Shown: piece by piece, positions 9,102-18,560 of the stretch | How the letters are laid out: each line of letters begins with the position of its first letter | Position numbering within the stretch: the stretch's first letter is position 1 | IMG/VR virus record: IMGVR_UViG_3300012582_000004 | Location: 1 to 64,000 of that record | DNA length: 64,000 nt | Reading direction: 5' to 3' (one strand) | DNA from: a virus | Program-made: the position numbers and the translations under genes | The notes under the pieces: generated by a model | Told to the model about the DNA's origin: nothing | What the model saw: only the letters and a program-made list of their open reading frames with translations | Database searches by the model: none

Positions 9102-9516
9102 ATATTTAGACTATTTAAAGCCTTTAACTTCAGTAGAAAGGAGATTTGATGAATATTTTCAATATATTTTTAATAATATAGAGGATTTTCAAATAAATTA
9201 TTGGTATAATAATGGAGAAAAATCATTTGATATTAAAATTTATAAGCATAATTATAACAAAACATCATTAAATATCGTATATAATGTGAGTAGTGAAAAA
9301 ATAGAAAATATATATTGCCAATTTTTACCACACTACCTTTTAATAAATGATGTGCATTATAGAATAAATTTAAAGATAGTAAAGAAGTATAGAAAGCTTA
9401 TAAAAAAGTTATTATACAAGGGTATCGAATTGAATCATATAATTAATTCGATAGAAAAAGATTTCGGATATAATTTCAGAAGCACTAAAATAAAGAATAT
9501 ACTTAAAGGAAAATAA
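9079..9516 (+). CDS. Hypothetical protein with non-ATG start
   Basis: Up to 145 residues. The frame contains no ATG; candidate starts are TTG 9079 and GTG 9088, both overlapping the previous gene, so translational coupling is likely. Basic, Tyr- and Asn-rich, no known domain. An unusual start or an older frameshift cannot be separated from sequence alone. Confidence 0.5.
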   Translation: MILVSLIKYLDYLKPLTSVERRFDEYFQYIFNNIEDFQINYWYNNGEKSFDIKIYKHNYNKTSLNIVYNVSSEKIENIYCQFLPHYLLINDVHYRINLKIVKKYRKLIKKLLYKGIELNHIINSIEKDFGYNFRSTKIKNILKGK

Positions 9517-9587
9517 TATTTTTAATAAAAAATAAAACATTTTAATTTTAAAATACAATAATAATTAAATATTTTGGGAGTAGACCA

Positions 9588-9620
9588 CATTGATATATAC
9601 AAAAAATGTATATATCAATG
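9588..9620. repeat. Perfect 13 bp inverted repeat at HNH gene start
   Basis: CATTGATATATAC at 9588-9600 and its exact complement at 9608-9620, with a 7-base loop. Both possible ATG starts of the HNH gene (9606 and 9618) lie inside it, so a hairpin in the mRNA would hide the start. Confidence 0.75.
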
Positions 9621-10355
9621 GAATTAGAATATAACCAAAGAGAGTGTAAATTTTGTAATAAAATAATTATATTAAAAACAGGAACAAAAGAAAATAATAA
9701 AACTAAAATATTAGTAGTAGATTTAAATAGAAAATTTTGCTCAACAAAGTGTCAAATAGAATGGCAAAGAACGGTATCTTGGGAAGAAAGAGTAGGAAAA
9801 GAAGTTGCTGATAATATTAGAATAAATGTAAGTGAAAGATTAAAAGGTGATAAAAATCCATCCAAAAATCCAGAAGTTGCTTTAAAAATTTCCGAAGGTG
9901 TTAAAAAATTTCTAAAAGAAAATCCAAGAATAAATGAAAAAAATGGATTTTTTCGTAAAAAACATACAGAAGAATATAAAAAATTAGCCAAAGAAAGTCG
10001 AAAAGGTATAACATCTTATAATAATGATGGATACGAAAAACTTTTACAAAATATACCAAAGGGTGAAAAACATCCCAATTGGAATAATGGGAGTTCTTTT
10101 GAACCATATTCTAAAAAATTTAATAAATTATTAAAAATAAAAATAAAAACGATAGATAATTTTTCTTGTAGAATATGTAATAAAAATACACAGAAATTAG
10201 CAATTCACCATATCGATTATGATAAAAAAAATTCTGAAGATATTAATTTAATTTCTTTATGTATTAGTTGTCATAGTAAAACAAATTTTAATAGACAATA
10301 TTGGCAGAATTTATTCGATAATATGATAAAACCTGACAATCTATCTGACAAATAA
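9606..10355 (+). CDS. HNH homing endonuclease with NUMOD3-like repeats
   Basis: 249 residues (245 from the second ATG at 9618). A CxxC pair and a second Cys pair (CKFCN, CSTKCQ) form an N-terminal zinc knuckle. The middle (GDKNPSKNPEVALKIS, EKNGFFRKKHTEEYKK, GEKHPNW) looks like NUMOD3 DNA-binding repeats. The C-terminal CRICN...LAIHHIDYD...LISLCISCHSKTN is a complete HNH nuclease. It stands free between unrelated genes, without a visible intron, so it is probably a mobile free-standing endonuclease. Its start is buried in an inverted repeat. Confidence 0.85.
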   Translation: MYISMELEYNQRECKFCNKIIILKTGTKENNKTKILVVDLNRKFCSTKCQIEWQRTVSWEERVGKEVADNIRINVSERLKGDKNPSKNPEVALKISEGVKKFLKENPRINEKNGFFRKKHTEEYKKLAKESRKGITSYNNDGYEKLLQNIPKGEKHPNWNNGSSFEPYSKKFNKLLKIKIKTIDNFSCRICNKNTQKLAIHHIDYDKKNSEDINLISLCISCHSKTNFNRQYWQNLFDNMIKPDNLSDK

Positions 10356-10405
10356 TAAGTGGTATTATAATTGTAATATAAATTTTAAAATAAACAATAA
10401 ACAAA

Positions 10406-12283
10406 ATGAATAAAAAAAGTACACGTATAGCAGGGATAGATCTTGGAACAGGATTTAGTTGCGCATCAATTTTAGAAGGTAATGATATTGTAATCATACC
10501 CAATTCAGAAGGTAAAAGAACTACACCATCAATTGTAGCATTTACGAATGATGGTGAGATAAAAGTTGGTGATACAGCAAAAAGACAAGCTATCACAAAC
10601 CCAAAAAATACTATTTATGCTATTAAGCGTTTAATGGGTAAAACTTATGATCAAGTCAAACATTTGAAATTACCATATGATGTAGTTAATAATAATGGTA
10701 GACCAGCGGTTAAAATTAATGATAGAAATTATTCACCAGAAGAAATTTCCGCTATGATCCTCCAAAAGATGAAAAAAACGATTGAGGATTATATAGGCGA
10801 AGAAATAGAAAGAATTGTTATTACTGTACCAGCATATTTTAATAATGAAGAAAGAGAGGCAACTAAATTAGCGGCTGAAATAGCTGGACTTAAAGTAGAA
10901 AGAATAATTAATGAACCTACATCAGCTGCATTATCATACGGTATTGATAAAAAAGATAAATCAGAAAAAATATTAGTATTTGATATTGGTTCTGGTACAT
11001 CAGATTTTTCAGTACTAGATTTTGGTGATGGTGTTTTTGAAGTATTATCAACAGATGGTAATGTGTTTTTAGGCGGGGAAAATTTTGATGATAACATAAT
11101 TGATTGGTTATGTGAAGAATTTAAAGCTGATAAAAATATAGATCTTAGAAAAGATCCTATGGCATTACAAAGAATAAAAGAATCTTCCGAAAAAGCTAAA
11201 ATAGAATTGTCGTCTTCTGTAACAACTGATATAAATTTACCATATATTACAGTTATCGATAGTATACCCCAACATTTAGTAAAACAATTATCAAGAGCTA
11301 AATTTGAAGAACTTAATAATGATTTGTTTGATAAAATCAATCATTTGGCATTATCTGCTTTAAATAAATCAGGTTTGAAAAAATCAGACATTAATGAAGT
11401 AATTCTTGTTGGTGGTTCTACACGTATTCCAAAAATTCAATCAGATGTTGAAAAAGTATTCGGAAAAATACCAAATAAATCAGTAAATCCTGATGAAGCA
11501 GTATCTATTGGTGCTACTATTCAAGGCGGGATTTTATCAGGCAATAATAGTGATATTCTTCTTCTTGACGTACTACCTATGTCACTAGGTATTGAAACAT
11601 ATGGTGGTGTATTTACTAAACTTATCGAAGCCAATACAACAATTCCTACTACGAAATCACAAATATTTTCGACTGCTTCTGATAATCAACCATCTGTAGA
11701 AATTCATGTTTTACAAGGTGAAAGAGCGAAAGCATCTGATAATAGAACACTCGGTAAATTCCACTTAGATAGTATTCCTCCATCACAAAGAGGTGTTCCT
11801 CAAATTGAAGTTGAGTTGAATGTTGATGCTAATTCAATTCTTTCTGTTAAAGCTAAAGACTTAGGCACTGGTAAAGAACATACAATTAGAATAGAAAATT
11901 CTGGTTCTTTAAGTAAAGAGGAAATTGCGAGAATGAAAGCAGATGCAGTAGCAAATGAAGAAGCAGATAAGAAATTTAAAGAAGAAGCAGATAAGATGAA
12001 TCAGGTAGAAACCTTAATCTTTACTACAGAAAAATCTCTTAAAGAACATGGTGATAAAATTAAATCCGAAACAAAAAGTAAAACAGAAGAACTTGTTACA
12101 AAATTAAAAGAAGCTAAAGAGCAAAAAGACTTTGCTTCTATTGATAGTACAAGTGCTGAATTACAAACAGTACTTTCTACTTTTTATCAAGAAATTCAAG
12201 ATAATAGTAAAGCAGAAGGTGAACCATCAACATCCGATGATGGTGGAACAACTGACGCAACTTACGAAGAAGTGAAAGAATAA
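10406..12283 (+). CDS. dnaK: DnaK, Hsp70 chaperone
   Basis: 625 residues, full length. ATPase motifs are intact: GIDLGTG (10-16), [11 protein letters not shown] (169-179), [10 protein letters not shown] (191-200) and LVGGSTRIP (334-342). The linker [13 protein letters not shown] (385-397) precedes the substrate domain, and the C-terminus is acidic and ends EEVKE, like cellular DnaK. It should bind unfolded proteins in an ATP cycle with a J-protein and exchange factor. No DnaJ or GrpE gene is in the window, but two proteins with DnaJ-type zinc fingers are at 41-44 kb. A phage-borne full DnaK is uncommon and probably helps fold virion proteins. Followed by a strong terminator. Confidence 0.95.
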   Translation: MNKKSTRIAGIDLGTGFSCASILEGNDIVIIPNSEGKRTTPSIVAFTNDGEIKVGDTAKRQAITNPKNTIYAIKRLMGKTYDQVKHLKLPYDVVNNNGRPAVKINDRNYSPEEISAMILQKMKKTIEDYIGEEIERIVITVPAYFNNEEREATKLAAEIAGLKVERIINEPTSAALSYGIDKKDKSEKILVFDIGSGTSDFSVLDFGDGVFEVLSTDGNVFLGGENFDDNIIDWLCEEFKADKNIDLRKDPMALQRIKESSEKAKIELSSSVTTDINLPYITVIDSIPQHLVKQLSRAKFEELNNDLFDKINHLALSALNKSGLKKSDINEVILVGGSTRIPKIQSDVEKVFGKIPNKSVNPDEAVSIGATIQGGILSGNNSDILLLDVLPMSLGIETYGGVFTKLIEANTTIPTTKSQIFSTASDNQPSVEIHVLQGERAKASDNRTLGKFHLDSIPPSQRGVPQIEVELNVDANSILSVKAKDLGTGKEHTIRIENSGSLSKEEIARMKADAVANEEADKKFKEEADKMNQVETLIFTTEKSLKEHGDKIKSETKSKTEELVTKLKEAKEQKDFASIDSTSAELQTVLSTFYQEIQDNSKAEGEPSTSDDGGTTDATYEEVKE

Positions 12284-12314
12284 GAAAAAGGGAGATTTAA
12301 AATCTCCCTTTTTC
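12284..12314 (+). terminator. Rho-independent terminator after dnaK
   Basis: 14 bp perfect stem (12284-12297 with 12301-12314), 3-base loop, ending in a T-rich run, directly after the dnaK stop codon. Confidence 0.85.
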
Positions 12315-12432
12315 TTTAAACACATGTTAAACGATGTTCAGTTAAATTATATATTATTTTTATATGAAAAGATACACTGAATGTCGATAGTAGTTTATAT
12401 TGCGTAAAAATAGCTATTTTAAAAATAAAAAT

Positions 12433-12858
12433 ATGAAGATTAGTAAAATAGTTGGAAATGTATCATATTTAATGTTTAATTGTGATATAATCTTTTGTAA
12501 AGAAGAATTTAACTATAGTGTCGGTAATTTAAAAATAAAAATAGCAGAAATAATTACAGATAACATTTTGATGGAGTTACCATTTAAAACTGAATATACA
12601 TGTGAAATTAATCACAGGAAACAATATAAAAACAACTACCTTAATAGAGAAAAATTCTTATTTAATTCTTCAAATAAAGTAATTATTAAAATGTTGAGCG
12701 AGTTATATTTTATAGAAATTTCAGAAGTTAATATTGAATACGATTATAAAAAGATAAACAATAAAAACATAAACATACCTAAAAATATTAGAGTATATTG
12801 TAATGAAGATGTAAAAATTGTTAGAAGAAAAGTAAATTTAAAAAAATTAGATATATGA
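12433..12858 (+). CDS. Hypothetical protein
   Basis: 141 residues from the ATG at 12433 (TTG 12400 would add 11). Lys- and Asn-rich alpha/beta protein with no recognised family. Its stop overlaps the start of the YqeY gene (ATGA). Confidence 0.6.
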   Translation: MKISKIVGNVSYLMFNCDIIFCKEEFNYSVGNLKIKIAEIITDNILMELPFKTEYTCEINHRKQYKNNYLNREKFLFNSSNKVIIKMLSELYFIEISEVNIEYDYKKINNKNINIPKNIRVYCNEDVKIVRRKVNLKKLDI

Positions 12859-13292
12859 GTTTAAAATTGCAAGTACAAAAAGATTTAACAAAAGCTATTA
12901 AAGAAGGAAACAGAGTTTCTATTGATAGTTTAAGAAGTGTAATTTCAGCTATTACAGTTGGAGAAAAAGCACAAGGTAAATCATTGGAAGATTCCGAAAT
13001 CATTAAAATTTTCGCAAAGCTTGTGAAAGATAGAAAAACATCTATTGAAATGTTTGAAAGTGGTGGAAGAAAGGATTTAGTTGAAAAAGAACAAAGTCAA
13101 ATAACTATACTCGAAGTATATTTACCTAAAGCCATGTCGCTCGAAGAAATCACTTCAATTATAAAAAATATTATATCAACAAATGGATATTCTAAAGCTG
13201 ATATGGGTAAAGTTATGAAAGATTTTAATTCTAAATATGCTGGTCAAGCAGATGGTAAAACAGTAAGTGAAATAGTTAAAAACACATTATAA
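12855..13292 (+). CDS. GatB/YqeY-domain protein
   Basis: 145 residues, the usual YqeY length. Characteristic stretches are IDSLRSVISAI near 23, FAKLVKDRKTSIEMFESGGR near 52, EVYLPKAMS near 86 and DMGKVMK...YAGQADGK at the end. YqeY proteins resemble the tail domain of GatB and are thought to contact tRNA, but their role is not established. Start and stop both overlap neighbours by a few bases, showing an operon. Confidence 0.85.
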   Translation: MSLKLQVQKDLTKAIKEGNRVSIDSLRSVISAITVGEKAQGKSLEDSEIIKIFAKLVKDRKTSIEMFESGGRKDLVEKEQSQITILEVYLPKAMSLEEITSIIKNIISTNGYSKADMGKVMKDFNSKYAGQADGKTVSEIVKNTL

Positions 13293-13702
13293 TGATGGAA
13301 GGTAGAATTACACCTGATGAAATTACTGAATTAAAAACACATGAAGTCTTTATATTCGGATCAAATTTATCAGGGAGACACTCTAAAGGTGCTGCTAAAA
13401 CAGCATTAACTTGGGGTGCTATTTATGGTAAAGCATCAGGACTACAAGGTAGAACTTATGGTATACCGACTAAAGACAAATCTATCAAAAGAGTTCTGTC
13501 TCTAAATGAGATAAAACATTTTGTTGATGAATTTATTATATTCGCAATCGAACACCCCGAATTAACATTTTTAGTAACTGAGGTTGGGTGTGGATTATCT
13601 AAAATGAAGCCTAAAGATATAGCACCATTGTTTGAGAAAGCAATAGATATTAAAAATATCCATCTTCCAAGTAGATTTTGGCATAAATTAAAGTTAAAAT
13701 GA
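13292..13702 (+). CDS. A1S_2505-like phage non-structural protein
   Basis: 136 residues. VFIFGSNLSGRHSKGAAKTA near 20, QGRTYGIPTKD near 52 and FLVTEVGCGLSKMKPKDIAPLF near 92 match a widespread family of phage and plasmid proteins of unknown role whose glycine-rich loops resemble macro or nucleotide-binding folds. The start shares a base with the YqeY stop. Family recognition is good; function unknown. Confidence 0.75.
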   Translation: MMEGRITPDEITELKTHEVFIFGSNLSGRHSKGAAKTALTWGAIYGKASGLQGRTYGIPTKDKSIKRVLSLNEIKHFVDEFIIFAIEHPELTFLVTEVGCGLSKMKPKDIAPLFEKAIDIKNIHLPSRFWHKLKLK

Positions 13703-13719
13703 TATAAAATATAAATATT

Positions 13720-13751
13720 TTTGGATATATCTCAAATTCTGCTTATATTTG
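13720..13751 (+). promoter_or_regulatory. Bacteroidetes-type sigma promoter
   Basis: TTTG at 13720-13723, 20 bases, TATATTTG at 13744-13751. The gene start at 13768 is 17 bases further on, leaving a very short leader. Confidence 0.75.
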
Positions 13752-13767
13752 TATAAATTAAAAATTA

Positions 13768-14358
13768 ATGAAAGCAAGAGTTAGATTTAATACTAAAGTA
13801 CAAGCTTGGGAGTGTAAATTCGATGAAAATGGTAGTTGGTATCTTACTGGTAAAGATCAAAATCAGGATAATATATGGAAATATAAGTACAGAGTATTGA
13901 AATACCAAGTAAAGCGAGTAATGAATACTCTTGCTATATGTGATTTTGATATTTATCCATTCGCATTAAATTTAAAAGAGGACTTAGGCTTTGATAAAAC
14001 TGCACATAATGTGAAAGCTGTTGTAAGAATTAAAGAAATTGAAGTAGAAAGAAGTAAAGATGAAGAATTAAAAAAAGAAGAAGATGCTAAAAAGCGTGAA
14101 GTTGATAGAATAGAAAGGGAGAGAAAAAGACTTGAATCTGCAAATCAGAGAAACAATAAAAGAAATAATAAACACAATAATCAAAACCAAAATAGAGTAG
14201 TTCACCAAAAATTAGAAACTACTACTTTTGAATTGAATGTAAGAAAAGACATTATTAATGGTATGACCAAGAGACAAATTAAAATAAAATATAAGATTTC
14301 TAATGATGAATATCGTAGATATAAACAAAATGCAATAACAGATAAAAATCAGAGATAA
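13768..14358 (+). CDS. Hypothetical protein with coiled coil and C-terminal HTH-like segment
   Basis: 196 residues. N-terminal alpha/beta region, a charged helix at about 90-125 that is probably coiled coil, an Asn-rich linker, then a short helical unit (VRKDIINGMTKRQIKIKYK) resembling a helix-turn-helix of the resolvase type. It could be a DNA-binding protein; this is inference. First gene after its own promoter. Confidence 0.65.
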   Translation: MKARVRFNTKVQAWECKFDENGSWYLTGKDQNQDNIWKYKYRVLKYQVKRVMNTLAICDFDIYPFALNLKEDLGFDKTAHNVKAVVRIKEIEVERSKDEELKKEEDAKKREVDRIERERKRLESANQRNNKRNNKHNNQNQNRVVHQKLETTTFELNVRKDIINGMTKRQIKIKYKISNDEYRRYKQNAITDKNQR

Positions 14359-14360
14359 AC

Positions 14361-14744
14361 ATGAATTTTTTCAAAAAAGTTAAATATAGAGATGTAGAAA
14401 CGCCTTTAGTTCTTATAAACTATTTTAGATTAGATGAAAATAATTCAATAAGTGTAATATTCGAAAATAGTGATATTTCTTTAATAAGAAACTTTCAAAG
14501 ACTTAGAGAATATTTTTCGCTATGGTTACACGGTGAACGTAAATATGATGAAAGAGATATTATATTAAAAATAGAAGAATCTAGCGGAAGAAAATATCTT
14601 TTTTTAGAAAAAGCTAGATGGGATACTGTATATGGTGATGTCAATGAAGAAGATTATTATATAGCAAACTTGTATTATGAGAGCATGATAGATGTTACTA
14701 AAAATTTTGATAGAATGAGAAAAATAAATGGTGTCGGATTATAA
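14361..14744 (+). CDS. Hypothetical protein
   Basis: 127 residues, charged alpha/beta, no recognised motif. Two bases after the previous stop, so cotranscribed. Confidence 0.6.
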   Translation: MNFFKKVKYRDVETPLVLINYFRLDENNSISVIFENSDISLIRNFQRLREYFSLWLHGERKYDERDIILKIEESSGRKYLFLEKARWDTVYGDVNEEDYYIANLYYESMIDVTKNFDRMRKINGVGL

Positions 14745-14782
14745 AATTTTAAAAATATTAGTTTACAATAAAATATAAAAAT

Positions 14783-14974
14783 ATGAGAAGTGTAATTTTA
14801 TTTATCTTATTTGCAATGAACATGATGTCTATCTTAGGTTTGTCCACTACAGTAATGGCAAAAAATATAGATGGACATTTTTACTCAGTTAATGAAAATA
14901 TAGTTTATTTTTGTTTAGCTACGATAATATTTAACGTAATATCATTAATATTTTTAATTGAAAAAAAGCCATGA
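14783..14974 (+). CDS. Small membrane protein
   Basis: 63 residues with two hydrophobic helices (about 3-25 and 40-58). Its stop overlaps the ATG of the IscA-like gene. Function unknown. Confidence 0.6.
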   Translation: MRSVILFILFAMNMMSILGLSTTVMAKNIDGHFYSVNENIVYFCLATIIFNVISLIFLIEKKP

Positions 14975-15297
14975 TAGAAATAACAGAAAAAGCTAAAGAG
15001 AAAATACTTAGTCTCCGCCAAGAAGAAGGTAAAGATGATACATGGTATTTGAGAGTTGGTGTGCATGGTGGTGGCTGTTCTGGATTGAGCTATGACATAA
15101 AATTTGATAATATCGTACAAGATGGCGATACAATTGTCGATTTTTATGAAATTAAAATACATATCGATAAAAAAAGTCTTTTATATTTAGTCGGCACACA
15201 GCTTGATTACGAAGATGGTTTAAATGGTAAAGGATTTGTATTCAACAATCCTGCTGCAAAAAGGACTTGTTCTTGCGGTGAAAGTTTTTCAATATAA
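14971..15297 (+). CDS. IscA/HesB-type iron-sulfur carrier
   Basis: 108 residues, the normal A-type carrier length. Three conserved cysteines are present: Cys36 in HGGGCSGLSY and Cys100/Cys102 in KRTCSCGESF at the C-terminus. Such proteins hold and pass on Fe-S clusters. In this phage possible clients are the Rad3/DinG-type helicase at 44.3 kb, which has an Fe-S Cys cluster. Translationally coupled to both neighbours (ATGA and TAATG overlaps). Confidence 0.9.
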   Translation: MIEITEKAKEKILSLRQEEGKDDTWYLRVGVHGGGCSGLSYDIKFDNIVQDGDTIVDFYEIKIHIDKKSLLYLVGTQLDYEDGLNGKGFVFNNPAAKRTCSCGESFSI

Positions 15298-15674
15298 TGA
15301 AAAAAATTAATATTATATTTATAAATGCTGTTATTAGTATTGGCGAATTTATTGATGATAATTTCGATACAATTATGGTATGCTTTTTATTTTTAGGATT
15401 TATAACACAAATGGTATTAATATATGTATTTAGTATATATGGACTTTTGTGGTATGCTGTAGGATTTACAATGAGTTTATTTTATATAATTATTGATGAA
15501 CATCACCATTATAATAAAACTGATATATTTCCACAATTAATTATAAGTATATGTATACATTATGTTTCAATCATTATTTTAATAAAAATGTTAAGTAATT
15601 ATTTTAAATCTATAAAAAATAAATGGAAAAATAAACATTATAGACGAAAAAAAATTATTGACAATTTATTGTAG
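15297..15674 (+). CDS. Membrane protein
   Basis: 125 residues with three hydrophobic helices (about 1-15, 25-60 and 75-100) and a strongly basic tail (KSIKNKWKNKHYRRKK). Start overlaps the iscA-like stop. No family recognised. Confidence 0.65.
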   Translation: MKKINIIFINAVISIGEFIDDNFDTIMVCFLFLGFITQMVLIYVFSIYGLLWYAVGFTMSLFYIIIDEHHHYNKTDIFPQLIISICIHYVSIIILIKMLSNYFKSIKNKWKNKHYRRKKIIDNLL

Positions 15675-15713
15675 TTTTTATTAAACATATATTATATTTT
15701 TCATATAATATTT

Positions 15714-16832
15714 ATGAAAAATATTATTGTATTAGGTGCAGGCCTTGTCGGAAAAGCAATAGCAATTGATTTAGCTAAAAATCATAGGGTAACATCAGCA
15801 GATATTAATGATGAAGCTTTAGAACAATTAAAACCATTTGGTGTAGAAACTAAAAAAATGGATTTGTCAGATTTAGAAAATCTAAAGTCATATATTCAAG
15901 AATTTGATTTAGTAGTTGGTGCAGTACCAGGATTCATGGGCTTTAATACAGCTAAAGCTGTTATAGAAGCAGGAAAGAATATGGTAGACATTTCATTTTT
16001 TCCAGAAGATTCATTTTTACTTGACGAATTAGCAAAAGAAAAAGGTGTTACTATTGTTACTGACTGCGGTGTAGCACCAGGTATGTCAAACATCATCTTA
16101 GGCTATCATAATCAAAAAATGAAAGTAGAGAACTATGTATGCCTTGTAGGAGGTCTACCATTAGTTAGAGAGTGGCCATACGAATACAAGGCTGTATTTT
16201 CACCAATTGATGTAATAGAAGAATATACGAGACCAGCAAGATACGTACAAAATGGTACTATTGTTGTTAGAGAAGCTTTATCGGATGCTGAATTAGTAAA
16301 CTTCGATAAAATAGGCACATTAGAGTCATGGAATTCTGATGGATTACGTTCTCTTATTCAAACAATGCCTAACGTTCCAAACATGATTGAGAAAACTCTT
16401 AGATATCCAGGGTGTGTTGAGTATTTAAAAGTATTAAGAGAAACTGGTTTCTTTTCCTATGAAGAAGTAGATGTAAAAGGTATTAAAATTAGACCAATTG
16501 ATTTAACTGCTAAATTATTATTTCCTAAATGGAAATTAAAACCAGGTGAAGAAGAGTTCACTATCATGAGTGTTAAAATAGAAGGCTTCGAAAATGAAAT
16601 TCCAACATCCTATGAATATATAGTTTTGGATAGAACAAATAAAGAAACAAATACTATTTCAATGGCCAGAACTACTGGATATACTTGTACAGCAGCAGTT
16701 GAATTGGTATTAAACGGCAATTTTAATAGAGTTGGTATATGTCCTCCAGAATATTTAGGTGAAGATGAAAATAACTTCAAATTTATTTTATCGCATTTAA
16801 GAGATAGAGGAGTTATATATGATGTTAAGTAA
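15714..16832 (+). CDS. Saccharopine-dehydrogenase-like NAD(P) oxidoreductase
   Basis: 372 residues. IIVLGAGLVGKAIA at 4-17 is a Rossmann dinucleotide site; DLVVGAVPGFMGFNTAKAVI near 63, NMVDISFFPED near 89 and TDCGVAPGMSNII near 115 are conserved in saccharopine and lysine 6-dehydrogenase relatives. Known enzymes act in lysine metabolism or on carboxynorspermidine. The length matches the lysine-6-dehydrogenase branch better than the two-domain enzymes. Such a gene is unusual in a phage, and the substrate is not determinable here. Confidence 0.8.
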   Translation: MKNIIVLGAGLVGKAIAIDLAKNHRVTSADINDEALEQLKPFGVETKKMDLSDLENLKSYIQEFDLVVGAVPGFMGFNTAKAVIEAGKNMVDISFFPEDSFLLDELAKEKGVTIVTDCGVAPGMSNIILGYHNQKMKVENYVCLVGGLPLVREWPYEYKAVFSPIDVIEEYTRPARYVQNGTIVVREALSDAELVNFDKIGTLESWNSDGLRSLIQTMPNVPNMIEKTLRYPGCVEYLKVLRETGFFSYEEVDVKGIKIRPIDLTAKLLFPKWKLKPGEEEFTIMSVKIEGFENEIPTSYEYIVLDRTNKETNTISMARTTGYTCTAAVELVLNGNFNRVGICPPEYLGEDENNFKFILSHLRDRGVIYDVK

Positions 16833-16852
16833 AAAATAAAATAACAATAAAT

Positions 16853-17533
16853 ATGAAAAAAATACTATTTTTATTATTTATAATCCCTTTATTTGGTTAT
16901 TCTCAAGTAGATACTATTATCAAAAATAAAATTTACAAATCTTATTTCTCATATAAATATCACAATCCGCTTTATGTTACTTATAAATTATATAAAGGCG
17001 GTGGGGAATGTAGTAGAACTATCGAAGATTTACACTTTTTTGTAGATACTATTCCAAATCATGGAAAATCGAGTAATCATGTATACTTTCCAAAAAATTC
17101 AGCAACACCAGCAGACTATGCTGGTAGCGGATATGATATAGGACATATGTGTAATGCCGAAGATTTCGCATATAATTGTGACTCGGAAAGCAAGACATTT
17201 AGATTTTATAATGCATTACCACAAACACCTAATTTAAATAGAGGTATTTGGAAACATTATGAAACAGAGATTCGTAAATACTCTCAACATGATTCATTAT
17301 TAATTTTATGTGGTGGTACATTTTCAACACACAAAATGCATAATTCAAATGTTTATATTCCAGATAACTGCTGGAAAGTAGTTCAATCTTTATCCACACA
17401 TCAAGTAATATATTGTTTATGGTTTACCAATAATGAAAAAACAAATTCAGTTGAAATTATTACAATAGCACTTTTAGAAAAAAGACTGGGATATAAGCTA
17501 CCTTTATCAAATTCAACAAAAATTAAAAAATGA
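16853..17533 (+). CDS. Secreted DNA/RNA non-specific endonuclease (NUC family)
   Basis: 226 residues. MKKILFLLFIIPLFGYSQ is a Bacteroidetes-style signal peptide. YDIGHM at 94-99 is the DRGH-type catalytic site (His98), and FYNALPQTPNLNRGIWKHYE supplies Asn129 and Glu137, spaced as in Serratia nuclease, forming the His-Me finger. It would cut DNA or RNA outside the cytoplasm, perhaps degrading periplasmic DNA or excluding other phages. The signal peptide suggests acquisition from a Bacteroidetes host. Confidence 0.88.
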   Translation: MKKILFLLFIIPLFGYSQVDTIIKNKIYKSYFSYKYHNPLYVTYKLYKGGGECSRTIEDLHFFVDTIPNHGKSSNHVYFPKNSATPADYAGSGYDIGHMCNAEDFAYNCDSESKTFRFYNALPQTPNLNRGIWKHYETEIRKYSQHDSLLILCGGTFSTHKMHNSNVYIPDNCWKVVQSLSTHQVIYCLWFTNNEKTNSVEIITIALLEKRLGYKLPLSNSTKIKK

Positions 17534-17535
17534 CA

Positions 17536-18000
17536 TTAATTAAAAAATACTTTCATATTATCTCTATTTAAAGGCTTCTGTATGAAAATGTAATCCTTAA
17601 TGCCTTTTGTTTTTACGGACTCTGTATTTTTGTAATTATCCGAGGTAAGAAATGCTATTGTAACATCATCTGTTATAAAATTACAAAATATAGCTAATTC
17701 TAAAAAATCAAAACCATCGGTAATATGAATTGACGCATCAATTAAAATTAATAATGGAAAATGTTTAAGCTTTACCTTTTTAAGAAAGCGCAAACCTTTT
17801 TCACCCGATGAAACATGTTTTATCTTATTTGATATTTGTAGGGACTCTATTGTTTTCTTATTGAAGAAATTTATCATCTCTTCATCGTCAACCATTAGTA
17901 TACAAGAATATTTTTTAAAAAATGGACTTAAATCAGAAAGTTCTTCTTGTATTAAAGCATTTTTCTTTAGTATTTCATCGCGTAGCTTTTTAAGGTTCAT
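17536..18000 (-). CDS. CheY-like response-regulator receiver domain
   Basis: 154 residues from the ATG at 18000; the TTG at 18018 would overlap the upstream stop. A short N-terminal helix precedes a full receiver: acidic pocket VDDEE (37-41), phospho-acceptor Asp88 in LLILIDAS, Thr119-Ser120 in IAFLTS, and Lys142 in IQKP. All residues needed for phosphorylation are present and there is no output domain. Likely intercepts host two-component signalling. It follows the gene at 18012 in one transcript. Confidence 0.8.
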   Translation of the reverse strand: MNLKKLRDEILKKNALIQEELSDLSPFFKKYSCILMVDDEEMINFFNKKTIESLQISNKIKHVSSGEKGLRFLKKVKLKHFPLLILIDASIHITDGFDFLELAIFCNFITDDVTIAFLTSDNYKNTESVKTKGIKDYIFIQKPLNRDNMKVFFN

Positions 18001-18011
18001 TAACCTATATA

Positions 18012-18524
18012 TTAACAATCACCGTAAAATTTCAAATGAAATTTTGAATAACTAATATGATTTATTTCAAATTCATGAAAATCTTCAATATTTAAACATT
18101 TCTTCCACACTTCACCATACTTCATACCATAAAATTTAAAATCATTGAAATCAGTGATCATATATCTAAAACCATTTTCTTTATTTGTAGCAGTAATATG
18201 GAAATTACAATTTAAAAATTCTTCCATATCTTCGTCACCTGGACATTCATTTTGTATTTTATAAAAACGTTTTATTTTCTCACTTCTTTTACCATCACCA
18301 CAAACACATTCCAAACCATACTGTTTAACTTCATTGATAAAAATATGTGCCTTTTCTACTGCGTTATCACCATTAATTTCTATCGTAGTTTCTTTATCAT
18401 GATATCTGAAATCATCATACAAAGTTTTGCTATATTTTAATCCTTGTTCAGTAAAATTCATAATAGCTTTTACAATAGCTAAACTTTGTGGTTTGTCTAT
18501 GATATTTTTAAATGTTACTTTCAT
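18012..18524 (-). CDS. Hypothetical protein
   Basis: 170 residues, alpha/beta, with three Cys (ECVCGDG and ECPGDED). No family recognised. First gene after the promoter at 18529 and just upstream of the receiver gene. Confidence 0.65.
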   Translation of the reverse strand: MKVTFKNIIDKPQSLAIVKAIMNFTEQGLKYSKTLYDDFRYHDKETTIEINGDNAVEKAHIFINEVKQYGLECVCGDGKRSEKIKRFYKIQNECPGDEDMEEFLNCNFHITATNKENGFRYMITDFNDFKFYGMKYGEVWKKCLNIEDFHEFEINHISYSKFHLKFYGDC

Positions 18525-18528
18525 ATTA

Positions 18529-18560
18529 CAAATTTAGTTAAAATTGTAGATAAATACAAA
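18529..18560 (-). promoter_or_regulatory. Bacteroidetes-type sigma promoter
   Basis: On the minus strand TTTG (18560-18557), 20 bases, TAAATTTG (18536-18529), five bases before the ATG at 18524, so the mRNA is nearly leaderless. Confidence 0.7.

Noticed and set aside
15658-15700. TTGACA-like promoter before the saccharopine dehydrogenase gene
   Set aside because: TTGACA at 15658 has no -10 element at a usable distance and lies in the previous coding region.
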